In this document: positions 42,715 through 51,465 of the stretch, piece after piece | Layout: each line of letters begins with the position of its first letter | Numbering within the stretch: position 1 is the stretch's first letter | From: an uncultured Bacteroides sp. | Lineage (GTDB): Bacteria > Bacteroidota > Bacteroidia > Bacteroidales > Bacteroidaceae | Length of the DNA stretch: 56,899 nt | Direction: 5' to 3' | Assembly (NCBI GenBank): GCA_900556625.1 | Contig: USPQ01000011.1 | Coordinates: 1 to 56,899, forward strand | The notes under the pieces: model-generated | Told to the model about the DNA's origin: nothing | Seen by the model: only the letters and a program-made list of their open reading frames with translations | Database searches by the model: none | Position numbers and translations under genes: made by a program

Positions 42715-42745
42715 CCGTATTAACAAGCGAAATATTTCCAAAAAG

Positions 42746-43714
42746 ATGCGCAAAGTATACTATATCTATAATCCACAGACCCAGACTTATGACCGAATTT
42801 ATCCTACTGTACGGCAGCGTGCGCTCAGTATCCTGCGCAGACTCTTTTACGGTATGGGGCTGGGAGCAGGCTGTTTCATCGTGTTGCTCTTTATCTTCGG
42901 TTCACCGTCAGAAAAGGAATTGCGAATAGAAAACAGTCGTTTACAGGCGCAATATAATGTACTTTCCCGCCGTTTGGATGACGCCATGGGGGTACTTCAG
43001 GATATTCAGCAGCGTGATGATAACTTGTACCGCGTGATTCTGCAAGCTGACCCGGTTTCTCCGGCTATTCGTCAGGCAGGATACGGAGGTACGAACCGTT
43101 ATGAAGAACTTATGGACTTGGCCAATGCCAAGCTTGTCGTAAATACCACTCAAAAGTTGGATGTATTGTCCAAACGACTGTATATTCAATCCAAATCTTT
43201 TGATGATGTGGTGGATATGTGCAAGAACCATGACGAGATGTTGAAATGTATTCCGGCCATTCAGCCTATTTCCAATAAAGACCTTCGTCAGACCGCTTCC
43301 GGTTATGGAACGCGTATCGATCCGATTTATGGAACGACGAAGTTTCATTCCGGTATGGACTTTTCGGCTCATCCGGGGACAGATGTATATGCTACCGGAG
43401 ATGGAACTGTCGTGAAAGTGGGATGGGAAACCGGATACGGTAATACGATTGAGATAGATCATGGCTTTGGATATATGACGCGCTATGCTCACTTGCAAGG
43501 TTTCAATACGAAAGTGGGTAAGAGGGTTGTACGTGGTGAAGTTATCGGAAAGGTGGGGAGTACGGGAAAGAGTACCGGACCGCATCTTCATTATGAAGTG
43601 CACGTGAAAGGTCAGGTGGTGAATCCTGTAAACTATTATTTCATGGATCTGAGTGCAGAAGATTATGAGAAGATGATACAGTTAGCTGCCAACCATGGTA
43701 AGGTGTTCGATTAA
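42746..43714 (+). CDS. M23 (LytM) family metallopeptidase, membrane-anchored
   Basis: 322 aa from the ATG at 42746. The open frame extends back to 42521 inside alaS, but the promoter at 42707-42714 and the family N-terminus MRKVYYIYNPQTQTYDRIYP fix the start. One membrane segment near residues 36-54 (GMGLGAGCFIVLLFIFG) is followed by a coiled-coil-like region (ENSRLQAQYNVLSRRLDDAM). The LytM domain has HSGMDFSAHPGTDVYA with H and D zinc ligands and HLHYEVH near the end. It probably cleaves or regulates cleavage of peptidoglycan peptides in the periplasm. The MerR-like gene follows 24 nt later. Confidence 0.92.
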   Translation: MRKVYYIYNPQTQTYDRIYPTVRQRALSILRRLFYGMGLGAGCFIVLLFIFGSPSEKELRIENSRLQAQYNVLSRRLDDAMGVLQDIQQRDDNLYRVILQADPVSPAIRQAGYGGTNRYEELMDLANAKLVVNTTQKLDVLSKRLYIQSKSFDDVVDMCKNHDEMLKCIPAIQPISNKDLRQTASGYGTRIDPIYGTTKFHSGMDFSAHPGTDVYATGDGTVVKVGWETGYGNTIEIDHGFGYMTRYAHLQGFNTKVGKRVVRGEVIGKVGSTGKSTGPHLHYEVHVKGQVVNPVNYYFMDLSAEDYEKMIQLAANHGKVFD

Positions 43715-43738
43715 ATTTTAAAGAAACAAAAGAATGCT

Positions 43739-44083
43739 ATGCTCAATACGGATAAGGAATTAAAGCTGTATTATTCAATAGGTGAAGTGGCCGATATGTT
43801 TGGTGTCAATCAGTCTTTGCTCCGTTTCTGGGAAAAGGAGTTTCCACAGATCTCTCCCAAAACAACGGGAAGAGGGATACGCCAGTATCGCAAAGAAGAT
43901 GTGGAGACAATCGGACTAATTTATCATTTGGTTAAGGAAAAAGGAATGACCCTTCCGGGTGCCAGACAGCGGTTGAAAGATAATAAAGAAGCTACTGTCC
44001 GCAATTATGAGATTGTGAACAGACTCAAAGCGATAAAGGATGAGTTGCTGGCAATCAAACGGGAACTCGACGGGCGGGAGTAA
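43739..44083 (+). CDS. MerR-family transcriptional regulator
   Basis: 114 aa. The winged helix-turn-helix is clear: YYSIGEVADMFGVNQSLLRF, WEKEFPQISPKTTGRGIRQY and RKEDVETIGLIYHLVKEKGM. A short helix (VRNYEIVNRLKAIKDELLAI) for dimerisation ends the protein and there is no effector domain or metal-binding cysteine. It follows the M23 gene by 24 nt in a probable operon. This MerR-like protein is conserved next to M23 and alaS in Bacteroidales, as I recall. Target unknown. Confidence 0.9.
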   Translation: MLNTDKELKLYYSIGEVADMFGVNQSLLRFWEKEFPQISPKTTGRGIRQYRKEDVETIGLIYHLVKEKGMTLPGARQRLKDNKEATVRNYEIVNRLKAIKDELLAIKRELDGRE

Positions 44084-44122
44084 ATTTTCTCGCCCTTACT
44101 TGCAAACATTTTAATTCGATGA

Positions 44123-46369
44123 CTATTCTTCTACGCGGTTTACCTGCTTGATATTCTGAATCTTCTTCAGGTTGTTACAGATTGTCTTTACGTCTTCCAC
44201 ATCATGTACCCACAATTGTATCTTTCCTTCGAAGATGCCATCGTTGGTTTCGATTGTCAATTTGCGGATGTTGACATTCAGTTGTCGGGAGATAACTTGG
44301 GTTACTTCATTTAAAAGCCCCATACTGTCTATTCCTTTTATATATATATAGACGAGGAAGGAGAGTTCTTTGTGGGTATCCCATTCGGTAGCCAGAATAC
44401 GGTTACCGTAACTGCTTTTCAGCTTGGCTGCAACCGGACATTGGCGTTTGTGGATAATAATCCGGTCGTTCTCATCGACATATCCCAAAACATCATCACC
44501 CGGAATGGGATGACAACATTCTGCCATGATATACTTCTTTTGAAGGCTTTCTTCCGTCAGTTTGAGTATTTGTTTCGGGTTAATTTTTTCTTTCTCTTGA
44601 GGTTGCTCTTTTTCTTCCGGCTTTTCTTTATTGGTATTGCCGAAAGAGAAAGTGAGGTATTTCTTCCAGTTGCTGGTTTGTTTTTCTTTCAGTTCGTTCT
44701 TGTCCACTTCTCCCAAAATGATAACCTTGCTGCCGATAGCTGCCAGCAGTTCCTCTTCGTTTTTGGCATTATGCAATTTACGCAATTTTTCAATCACGGA
44801 ATCTTCCGGACGGATTTCCTCTTTTTTGAGAAATTCGCTAAGGATTTCTTCACCAAGCTTTTGGTTTACTTTGCGTTCTTTGCGCAGAATAGCGGCTATT
44901 TTGGCACGGGCACGGGCGGTTGTTGCAAACACCTCCCATTGCGGTTGTACACGTTGCGATTTAGATGTCAGAATCTCCACCTGGTCGCCACTTTGTAACT
45001 TGTGACTTAGTGGTACGAGTTTATGATTGACTTTGGCGCCGATACAATGGCTGCCGATATCAGTGTGCAGTGAGAAAGCAAAGTCCAGTGCTGTTGAATT
45101 TTGCGGCATCGTCTTTAACTCCCCTTTCGGTGTAAACACAAATATTTCGGAAGCAAAGAGGTTCAGTTTTATTGTATCCAGAAAGTCGATAGCGTCCGGT
45201 TGCGGATCATCCAGTATTTCCTTGATCGTTTTCAGCCATTTCTCTAATTCGCCTTCGTCCTCACTGCCGCCTCCCTCTTTATATTTCCAGTGAGCTGCGA
45301 AGCCTTGTTCAGCAACGTCGTTCATTCGTTCGCTGCGAATCTGAACTTCAATCCATTGCCCGTTGTTCCCCATCAGGGTAACGTGCAACGCCTGATAACC
45401 ATTTGCCTTCGGATGACTTACCCAGTCACGGAGGCGGTCAGGATGAGGCTTGTATATTTTGGAGATAGAGACGTAGATATCGAAACAGTCGTTGAGTTCC
45501 TCCTCTATGTTGCGAGGCTCAAAAATAATACGGACGGCCAGTAAGTCGTAGATTTCTTCGAAAGGAACGTGCTTGGTCTGCATCTTGTTCCAGATTGAGT
45601 AGATTGATTTTACGCGGGCGAGAATCCGGTATTTCAATCCCATTTTATCGAGTTGTGTACGGATAGGAGCTGTGAAATCGTTGAATACCTTGTCGCGTTC
45701 GGCTGCTGTCGCATTCAACTTTTCTTCTATCTCGGCATATTCTTCGGGATGTTCGTATTTGAAACTTAGATTTTCGAGTTCGGTCTTTATTTTATAAAGC
45801 CCCAGACGGTTGGCAAGGGGAGCGTAGATATAAAGAGTTTCGCCGGCTATCTTGTATTGCTTGTTGGGCAACATGGAACCAAGGGTACGCATATTGTGCA
45901 GGCGGTCGGCTATTTTGATAAGGATCACCCGGATATCGTTCGACATGGTAAGCAATAACTTTTTGAAATTCTCTGCTTGTGCCGAGGCACGGTCGCCAAA
46001 GATACCTCCGGATATTTTAGTAAGTCCATCTACAATTTGGGCAATCTTTGGACCAAAGATGTTTTCGATATCTTCTACCGTATAATCGGTGTCTTCCACT
46101 ACATCATGCAGTAACGCTGCACAAATAGAAGTCGATCCGAGACCGATTTCGTTGCATACGATACTCGCCACAGCAATCGGGTGCATAATATATGGTTCGC
46201 CCGAACGGCGTTTGATTCCTTTGTGCGCCTGATTGGCAAAGTTGAAAGCCTTCGTAATGATTTCAACACGTTTGCGATGTTTTGTAGCGAGATAATCATT
46301 CAGCAGTTCGTGGAACGCCTGATTGATCATCTCTTCATCAGCTATTTCTTTGGGGGTCAGATTATCCAT
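44123..46369 (-). CDS. rel: Bifunctional (p)ppGpp synthetase/hydrolase (RelA/SpoT homolog)
   Basis: 748 aa. The HD hydrolase domain has AALLHDVVEDTDYTVEDI and KIADRLHNMRT. The synthetase domain has ARVKSIYSIWNKMQ, with LRDWVSHPKANGYQALHVTL carrying a basic motif (RLRD), the charge type of bifunctional enzymes. A TGS domain (FVFTPKGELKTMPQNSTALD) and a C-terminal ACT domain (KELSFLVYIYIKGIDSMGLL) follow. The protein makes and degrades the stringent-response alarmone. It is the last gene of the parA-parB-DUF5683-mltD-rel run, 72 nt after mltD. Confidence 0.96.
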   Translation of the reverse strand: MDNLTPKEIADEEMINQAFHELLNDYLATKHRKRVEIITKAFNFANQAHKGIKRRSGEPYIMHPIAVASIVCNEIGLGSTSICAALLHDVVEDTDYTVEDIENIFGPKIAQIVDGLTKISGGIFGDRASAQAENFKKLLLTMSNDIRVILIKIADRLHNMRTLGSMLPNKQYKIAGETLYIYAPLANRLGLYKIKTELENLSFKYEHPEEYAEIEEKLNATAAERDKVFNDFTAPIRTQLDKMGLKYRILARVKSIYSIWNKMQTKHVPFEEIYDLLAVRIIFEPRNIEEELNDCFDIYVSISKIYKPHPDRLRDWVSHPKANGYQALHVTLMGNNGQWIEVQIRSERMNDVAEQGFAAHWKYKEGGGSEDEGELEKWLKTIKEILDDPQPDAIDFLDTIKLNLFASEIFVFTPKGELKTMPQNSTALDFAFSLHTDIGSHCIGAKVNHKLVPLSHKLQSGDQVEILTSKSQRVQPQWEVFATTARARAKIAAILRKERKVNQKLGEEILSEFLKKEEIRPEDSVIEKLRKLHNAKNEEELLAAIGSKVIILGEVDKNELKEKQTSNWKKYLTFSFGNTNKEKPEEKEQPQEKEKINPKQILKLTEESLQKKYIMAECCHPIPGDDVLGYVDENDRIIIHKRQCPVAAKLKSSYGNRILATEWDTHKELSFLVYIYIKGIDSMGLLNEVTQVISRQLNVNIRKLTIETNDGIFEGKIQLWVHDVEDVKTICNNLKKIQNIKQVNRVEE

Positions 46370-46441
46370 AATTGTTATCCTTTCACTTGCTTACTTTTGC
46401 AAAAATAAGCAAATTTCCGAACGGTGCAAGCGGGATACCGT

Positions 46442-47737
46442 TTATTTGTATATTTTCAATCGTTTTCCTGCTGCAATCTTGGTGTTTGACATTCCGTTCC
46501 ATCGCTGTATATCCTTAACACTGACACCATATTTTCCGGCAATAGTCGACAGAGTGTCTCCACTTTTTATTGTGTAGTAAGACAGTTTTCCTTTTCCAGC
46601 AACGGCTGTTGTAGCTTTGCGGGTACTAGGTGTATTCTCTTTTACGGCAACAGTTTTTCGGTTACGGAACAATTCATTCGAGCGATGTGCATAGATTGTA
46701 TCTTGTTTGTCGATGAAATTGCTGATTGCTTCGATCGGCAACCGCAGGGTATAAGGCTTGCTGTCACCCGGGATAACTTGTTTCTTGTACTGTGGATTCA
46801 AACTCTTTATTTGATCCAATGGCACATTACAAAGATCGGCAATCTGTTCGAAATGCAGGTTCTTGTTCACTTGCACAGTGTCTGTGCTTGCCGGAATATT
46901 AGTTTCCATTGGACAAATATTGTGGTCGCAGTAATAGGTCATCACATAGTTGGCTGCAATAAAGGCAGGTACATAACCACGTGTTTCTTTGGGTAATAAA
47001 TTGTAGATTTTCCAGTAATCCGTTTCACCGTTGGCGCGACGGATTGCTTTGTTGATTGTGCCGGGACCACAGTTGTAGGCGGCAATTACAAGGTTCCAGT
47101 CGCCGTAAATGGCGTACATCTCTTTCAGATAACGTGCGGCAGCCCATGTTGCTTTGATCGGGTCACGGCGTTCATCTACCAAACTGTTGGACTCCAGACC
47201 GTAGATTTTACCTGTGCCGATCATGAATTGCCACAAGCCTGATGCGCCGGCACGTGATACGGCGGAAGGGTTCAAAGCTGATTCAATGATAGGAAGATAT
47301 TTAAGTTCCAATGGAAGTCCGTATGCATCCAATGCTTCTTCGAAAATCGGCATATAGAAGTTGCAGGCGCTCAGCATAAAAGAAACTTGATTACGTAGGC
47401 GTCCTGCATACATATCTATGAATTTGCGTACAATGTCGTTGTATGGCATTTCCATAATAGCCGGGATGCGTGAGAGGCGGTCCATGTAAACAGAATCACT
47501 GAATAAAGGATTTACTTCAGCCGTGCTGCAATCTTTGCCCAGATCAATGTAATTTTTGGCTTTCCAATCGTTCAGCAAACTGTCGAGCGGATAAGTCATA
47601 CTCATAGGCAGGTCGATGCTTTCCTTACGTTCTGTACCATTTTCACGAATCACCACATCTACACTTTGGGCTTTTACTTGGGATGTTGCCAATAGTAAAA
47701 GAAGAATAATCGAACAATAGTTAACTAATTTCTTCAT
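46442..47737 (-). CDS. mltD: Membrane-bound lytic transglycosylase (MltD-like) with LysM domain
   Basis: 431 aa. Signal peptide residues 1-23 (cleavage near VKAQS). The SLT domain has the catalytic glutamate in YLPIIESALNPSAVSRAGAS with GLWQFMIGTGKIYGL and VIAAYNCGPGTINKAI. The C-terminus is one LysM domain (YTIKSGDTLSTIAGKYGVSV), which binds peptidoglycan. It cleaves glycan strands to 1,6-anhydro-MurNAc ends in the periplasm. There is no lipobox cysteine, so it may be soluble or attached by LysM. It follows DUF5683 by 33 nt. Confidence 0.93.
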   Translation of the reverse strand: MKKLVNYCSIILLLLLATSQVKAQSVDVVIRENGTERKESIDLPMSMTYPLDSLLNDWKAKNYIDLGKDCSTAEVNPLFSDSVYMDRLSRIPAIMEMPYNDIVRKFIDMYAGRLRNQVSFMLSACNFYMPIFEEALDAYGLPLELKYLPIIESALNPSAVSRAGASGLWQFMIGTGKIYGLESNSLVDERRDPIKATWAAARYLKEMYAIYGDWNLVIAAYNCGPGTINKAIRRANGETDYWKIYNLLPKETRGYVPAFIAANYVMTYYCDHNICPMETNIPASTDTVQVNKNLHFEQIADLCNVPLDQIKSLNPQYKKQVIPGDSKPYTLRLPIEAISNFIDKQDTIYAHRSNELFRNRKTVAVKENTPSTRKATTAVAGKGKLSYYTIKSGDTLSTIAGKYGVSVKDIQRWNGMSNTKIAAGKRLKIYK

Positions 47738-47770
47738 GCTTCAATAATAAGATCAATCTAAATTGTGTTT

Positions 47771-48658
47771 TTAAAATCGTAATACGCATTGCAAGCCGAC
47801 CGATTTGCTTTTCAAACTATTTGAACGGAACTGGTTGTTATTGTCGATAACTGCCGGTTCCACTTTCATACTTAGGTCGGGGGTTATATCGAAGTTGGAC
47901 AACTCGGCATCTACATAAGCGTCAATGATAGAGATGAGGTAAACTCCGATAAATGCAAATATACTAAGGTCCCGGTAACGCCGGAACATATCCTTTCTTC
48001 GTTTTAACGTACTTTTTAATTGTTCCTCGTTGTAAGAGGAATTAGGGGGCAGCAGATCTTCATAACTTTTAGTGTTTGGATTGCTGTCCATAATGTCCAG
48101 ATAGGCTTGCGAATAGTCTTTATACATCTTGCCATTCCAACTCAAGGCATACGCACAACCGGCAAATCCTCCATATATAATAGGCAGTTTCCAGTATTTG
48201 CGGTTGTAAATCTGTCCTCCACCCGGGAATACGACGGCAAGCCAGGTAGCTTTGGTCGGATTAGGTACGAATATCTTTTTATTAATGTCTTGGGATGGAG
48301 GCGGAACCGTATCGGTATTCACGACAATGGCTGCCGGCTGTTCTATCTTCTTCAGTTCTTTTTTGTTGGCTGCATCAAGGCTGTCGGCTACTTGTATTTT
48401 AGCTGCCGATAAACTGTCAATAGACTGAAGATGCTTAGGAGGTAACACTATGCTGTCTTTTCGCAATGAATCTTGCTCTTGCATAGGGTCACGATGTCTT
48501 CGTGCACGGGCTTTTGGCGGTTCTCGGTGCGTAATGGTAGTATCTTTCTGAACTGGAGTTACAGGGGCTTGTGCATACACATCAATCCCTGCCATCTGTA
48601 AAAAACAGAGAAGCAGGGTGCTGATTAGTAACTGATATTTCTTGTTTTTTCTTGTCAT
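47771..48658 (-). CDS. DUF5683 family membrane protein
   Basis: 295 aa. Signal peptide about residues 1-30 (LLISTLLLCFLQMAGIDVYA). A proline- and charge-rich stretch follows, then a conserved core with FVPNPTKATWLAVVFPGGGQ and IYNRKYWKLPIIYGGFAGCA and membrane segments near 155-175 and 233-252 (DLSIFAFIGVYLISIIDAYV). It resembles small inner-membrane proteins annotated DUF5683. It abuts parB with no gap (parB ends at 48659), so it is translated from the same message. The role is unknown. Confidence 0.85.
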   Translation of the reverse strand: MTRKNKKYQLLISTLLLCFLQMAGIDVYAQAPVTPVQKDTTITHREPPKARARRHRDPMQEQDSLRKDSIVLPPKHLQSIDSLSAAKIQVADSLDAANKKELKKIEQPAAIVVNTDTVPPPSQDINKKIFVPNPTKATWLAVVFPGGGQIYNRKYWKLPIIYGGFAGCAYALSWNGKMYKDYSQAYLDIMDSNPNTKSYEDLLPPNSSYNEEQLKSTLKRRKDMFRRYRDLSIFAFIGVYLISIIDAYVDAELSNFDITPDLSMKVEPAVIDNNNQFRSNSLKSKSVGLQCVLRF

Positions 48659-49549
48659 TTATTTCTTTAGCGTATCGAAGATTTCCATGATACGTTCCAA
48701 TTCCTCCTCATTACTGAAAGGAATACTAATTTTCCCTTTCCCCTTTTCGGAGCAAGTGAGTTGTACCTTGGTGCTGAAAAAGCCTGAAAGTTGTTGCTTC
48801 AGTAAGTTAAATTCTTCCGGAAGTTTGGCACGTTTCGGAGTTATTTTCCGCGTACCGCTTTTCACAGCTTCACCTTCACTTAATGATTTTACAATCTCTT
48901 CGACTTTGCGGACTGAATATCCGTGTTCTTGTATTTCTTCGAATATTTTTACTTGTAGTTTAGGGTCGCCTAATGAAATCAACGCACGGGCATGTCCCAT
49001 GTCTAACTGCTTGTTTTGTAGCGCCATTTGGATAGGAGCGGGTAGCTTGAGCAGACGCAAGTAATTGGCGATAGTCGTCCGGTTCTTGCCGATACGCTCG
49101 CTAAGGCGTTCTTGGGTCAGTTCATATTGGTCTAGCAGATGTTGATAAGCCAATGCGATTTCTACAGCATTCAGGTCTTCACGCTGGATATTCTCGATCA
49201 GCGCCATTTCCATCATGTTTTCGTCGTCGGCTGTGCGGATGTAAGCAGGGATTGTTTTTAATCCGGCTCTCTGTGAAGCACGGTAGCGGCGTTCACCTGC
49301 GATAATTTGGTATTCATTGTCCGATACCTTACGTAAAGTGATCGGTTGGATGATACCTATTTCCGCTATTGAATCAGCCAGTTCCTGCAAGGCCGTTTCG
49401 TCAAACTCACGGCGAGGCTGGTTAGGGTTGACTGAAATCTTAGCTAACTCTATTTCGTTAATGGAAGAAGAACCTTCGGTTTTCACATCATCCATTGAGA
49501 GCAAGGCGTCAAGTCCGCGTCCTAATGCATTTCTTCTTTGTGTTGCCAT
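48659..49549 (-). CDS. parB: Chromosome-partitioning protein ParB
   Basis: 296 aa. The ParB/Srx N-domain includes ISVNPNQPRREFDETALQEL, PITLRKVSDNEYQIIAGERR and YRASQRAGL, with the CTP-binding GERRYRA motif. The HTH region is YELTQERLSERIGKNRTTIA, NYLRLLKLPAPIQMALQNKQ and DMGHARALISLGDP. It spreads from parS sites as a CTP-dependent clamp. A C-terminal dimer domain is short (EELERIMEIFDTLKK). It is encoded 14 nt after parA. No parS site was seen within this window. Confidence 0.96.
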   Translation of the reverse strand: MATQRRNALGRGLDALLSMDDVKTEGSSSINEIELAKISVNPNQPRREFDETALQELADSIAEIGIIQPITLRKVSDNEYQIIAGERRYRASQRAGLKTIPAYIRTADDENMMEMALIENIQREDLNAVEIALAYQHLLDQYELTQERLSERIGKNRTTIANYLRLLKLPAPIQMALQNKQLDMGHARALISLGDPKLQVKIFEEIQEHGYSVRKVEEIVKSLSEGEAVKSGTRKITPKRAKLPEEFNLLKQQLSGFFSTKVQLTCSEKGKGKISIPFSNEEELERIMEIFDTLKK

Positions 49550-49563
49550 ATCTTCTTCGTTAC

Positions 49564-50328
49564 TTATTTATTACGGTTAATAATCTCTTTAGCAAGAGCC
49601 AGGTGGTTCTTGGCACCGGTGGAATCCGCATCATAAAGAATAGTCGGGACACCGTAGCTGGGAGCCTCGCTCAGTTTCACATTTCGTTGAATTACGGTGT
49701 TGAACACCAGTTCCTGGAAGTGGCGTTTTACTTCATCGTAGATTTGGTTTGCCTGGCGCAGGCGTGAATCGTACATCGTCAGCAGGAAACCTTCGATTTC
49801 CAATGCCGGATTCAATTTCGACTTGATAATCTTGATTGTGTTCAGCAGTTTGCTGATCCCTTCGAGAGCAAAATATTCGGCCTGCACGGGGATAATCACA
49901 GAATCGGCTGCCGTCAGGGCATTGATTGTAATAAGTCCTAATGAAGGAGAACAGTCTATCAGGATATAGTCATATTCTTTCTTCAAAGGAGTAAGTACTT
50001 CTTTCAGTATCTTTTCGCGGTTTGGGAGGTTCAGCATTTCAATCTCTGCTCCTACAAGATTGATGTGCGAAGAGATTACTTTTAAAGAATCAATTTCGGT
50101 GTCATGGATAGCGTCCTGTACGTTGGCTCTGTCAATGATACATTCATAGATAGTACATTCCGACTGCTTGATGTCCACTCCCAGACCGGAGGAGGCATTA
50201 GCTTGCGGGTCGGCGTCTACTACGAGTACCTTTTTTTCGAGTGTAGCAAGCGAAGCTGCGAGATTGATCGTAGTCGTTGTTTTTCCTACACCACCTTTTT
50301 GATTAGCCAAAGCAATAATTTTTCCCAT
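49564..50328 (-). CDS. parA: Chromosome-partitioning ATPase ParA/Soj
   Basis: 254 aa from the ATG at 50328. The frame stays open to 50511, but MGKIIALANQKGGVGKTTTT is the standard start, with the deviant Walker A KGGVGKTT. Walker B is YDYILIDCSPSLGLITINAL; ALEGISKLLNTIKIIK and QRNVKLSEAPSYGVPTILYD complete the family pattern. ParA binds DNA as an ATP dimer and is released by ParB. A TATATTTG -7-like element (minus strand, complement 50501-50508) would give a leader of about 165 nt. It heads the five-gene run to rel. Confidence 0.96.
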   Translation of the reverse strand: MGKIIALANQKGGVGKTTTTINLAASLATLEKKVLVVDADPQANASSGLGVDIKQSECTIYECIIDRANVQDAIHDTEIDSLKVISSHINLVGAEIEMLNLPNREKILKEVLTPLKKEYDYILIDCSPSLGLITINALTAADSVIIPVQAEYFALEGISKLLNTIKIIKSKLNPALEIEGFLLTMYDSRLRQANQIYDEVKRHFQELVFNTVIQRNVKLSEAPSYGVPTILYDADSTGAKNHLALAKEIINRNK

Positions 50329-50500
50329 ATTCTCTAAATTTATTGGCAGCGAAATAAGTGATAAATCCTTAGAGCGCCTACGAAAAAAGAGAAACTTTGC
50401 AATTTCTGTTGATAAGTCACCTGTTTTGTTAATAACTGTCGGACGAAACAGATACCAAACTTCGACAGGTTCATCATCTACCTTTCTCTTTATGAGCTTG

Positions 50501-50508
50501 CAAATATA
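50501..50508 (-). promoter_or_regulatory. Candidate -7 element of the parA operon
   Basis: TATATTTG on the minus strand, about 173 nt before the parA start. No exact -33 box. The leader would be longer than usual for Bacteroides. Confidence 0.4.
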
Positions 50509-50619
50509 CATATTTATATTGGATATTTATTTCTTTTTTTGCTCGCTTGCAGAAGATTAAGATTTGTAAACGGGTAGAAACAGGGAAGGAAGATACTTTT
50601 TCATCTGGAGGAAAGAGGG

Positions 50620-50651
50620 TTTGGAGGTACGGCTTCTTTTTGTTACTTTTG
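50620..50651 (+). promoter_or_regulatory. Promoter of surE-lpxB
   Basis: TTTG at 50620-50623, 20 nt, then TACTTTTG at 50644-50651, a full match to the Bacteroides consensus, 31 nt before the surE start. Confidence 0.8.
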
Positions 50652-50682
50652 TGCGAATATTAAAAAGGAAAGGATTGAATAT

Positions 50683-51450
50683 ATGGAAAATAAGAAGCCG
50701 TTGATACTCGTTTCCAATGACGATGGGGTTATGGCCAAGGGTATTAATGAATTAGTGAGATTTCTTCGTCCTCTTGGGGACATTGTGGTCATGGCTCCTG
50801 ACTCTCCGCGTTCCGGTAGCGGATGTGCGCTGACGGTGACGCAGCCTGTTCATTATCAACTGGTCAAGAAAGAAGTCGGATTAACAGTCTATAAGTGTAC
50901 GGGAACGCCTACCGACTGCATCAAGCTGGCGCGCAATACCGTTCTCGACCGAGAACCGGATCTTGTGGTCGGAGGCATTAATCATGGAGATAATTCGGCA
51001 ACTAATATGCATTATTCCGGTACTATGGGAGTGGTGGTTGAAGGTTGTCTGAATGGTATTCCTTCTATTGGCTTTTCGCTTTGTAACCATGACCATGATG
51101 CGGATTTTGAAGCTACGGGACTCTATGTACGCAAGATATCTGCTATGATATTGGAGAAAGGACTTCCTCCTTTAACTTGTTTGAATGTGAACTTCCCGAA
51201 TACTGCCGATATCAAAGGAATAAGGATTTGTGAACAGGCAAAGGGACGTTGGACCGGGGAATGGACTCCTTGTCCCCGTTTGAATGATACAAATTATTTT
51301 TGGTTAACCGGTGAATTTACCGATCATGAACCGGAAAATGAGAAAAACGATCATTGGGCGTTGGTTAACGGCTATGTAGCTATCACCCCGACTACTGTTG
51401 ACGTGACGGCTTATGGTTTTATGGACGAGCTTAATAAATGGTTCAATTAA
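50683..51450 (+). CDS. surE: 5'-nucleotidase SurE
   Basis: 255 aa. The metal-site sequence ILVSNDDGVMAKGINELVRF carries the paired aspartates (DD) and SPRSGSGCALT gives the serine; VVGGINHGDNSATNMHYSGT supplies the asparagine ligand and is the family signature. The enzyme removes phosphate from nucleoside 5'- or 3'-monophosphates. It has a well-formed promoter and is followed 15 nt later by lpxB, so the two are cotranscribed. Cytoplasmic. Confidence 0.96.
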   Translation: MENKKPLILVSNDDGVMAKGINELVRFLRPLGDIVVMAPDSPRSGSGCALTVTQPVHYQLVKKEVGLTVYKCTGTPTDCIKLARNTVLDREPDLVVGGINHGDNSATNMHYSGTMGVVVEGCLNGIPSIGFSLCNHDHDADFEATGLYVRKISAMILEKGLPPLTCLNVNFPNTADIKGIRICEQAKGRWTGEWTPCPRLNDTNYFWLTGEFTDHEPENEKNDHWALVNGYVAITPTTVDVTAYGFMDELNKWFN

Positions 51451-51465
51451 GAACCTTCAACTATC

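Noticed and set aside
42521..42745. N-terminal extension of the M23 peptidase into alaS
   Set aside because: The promoter lies inside it and the family start is at 42746.
50329..50511. N-terminal extension of ParA
   Set aside because: ParA proteins begin at the MGKIIALANQKGG methionine; the extension shows no domain.
48659..50682. A parS site near parAB
   Set aside because: No full palindrome of the known parS type was found; isolated CACGTG words at 1362 and 34171 lie inside genes and lack flanking symmetry.
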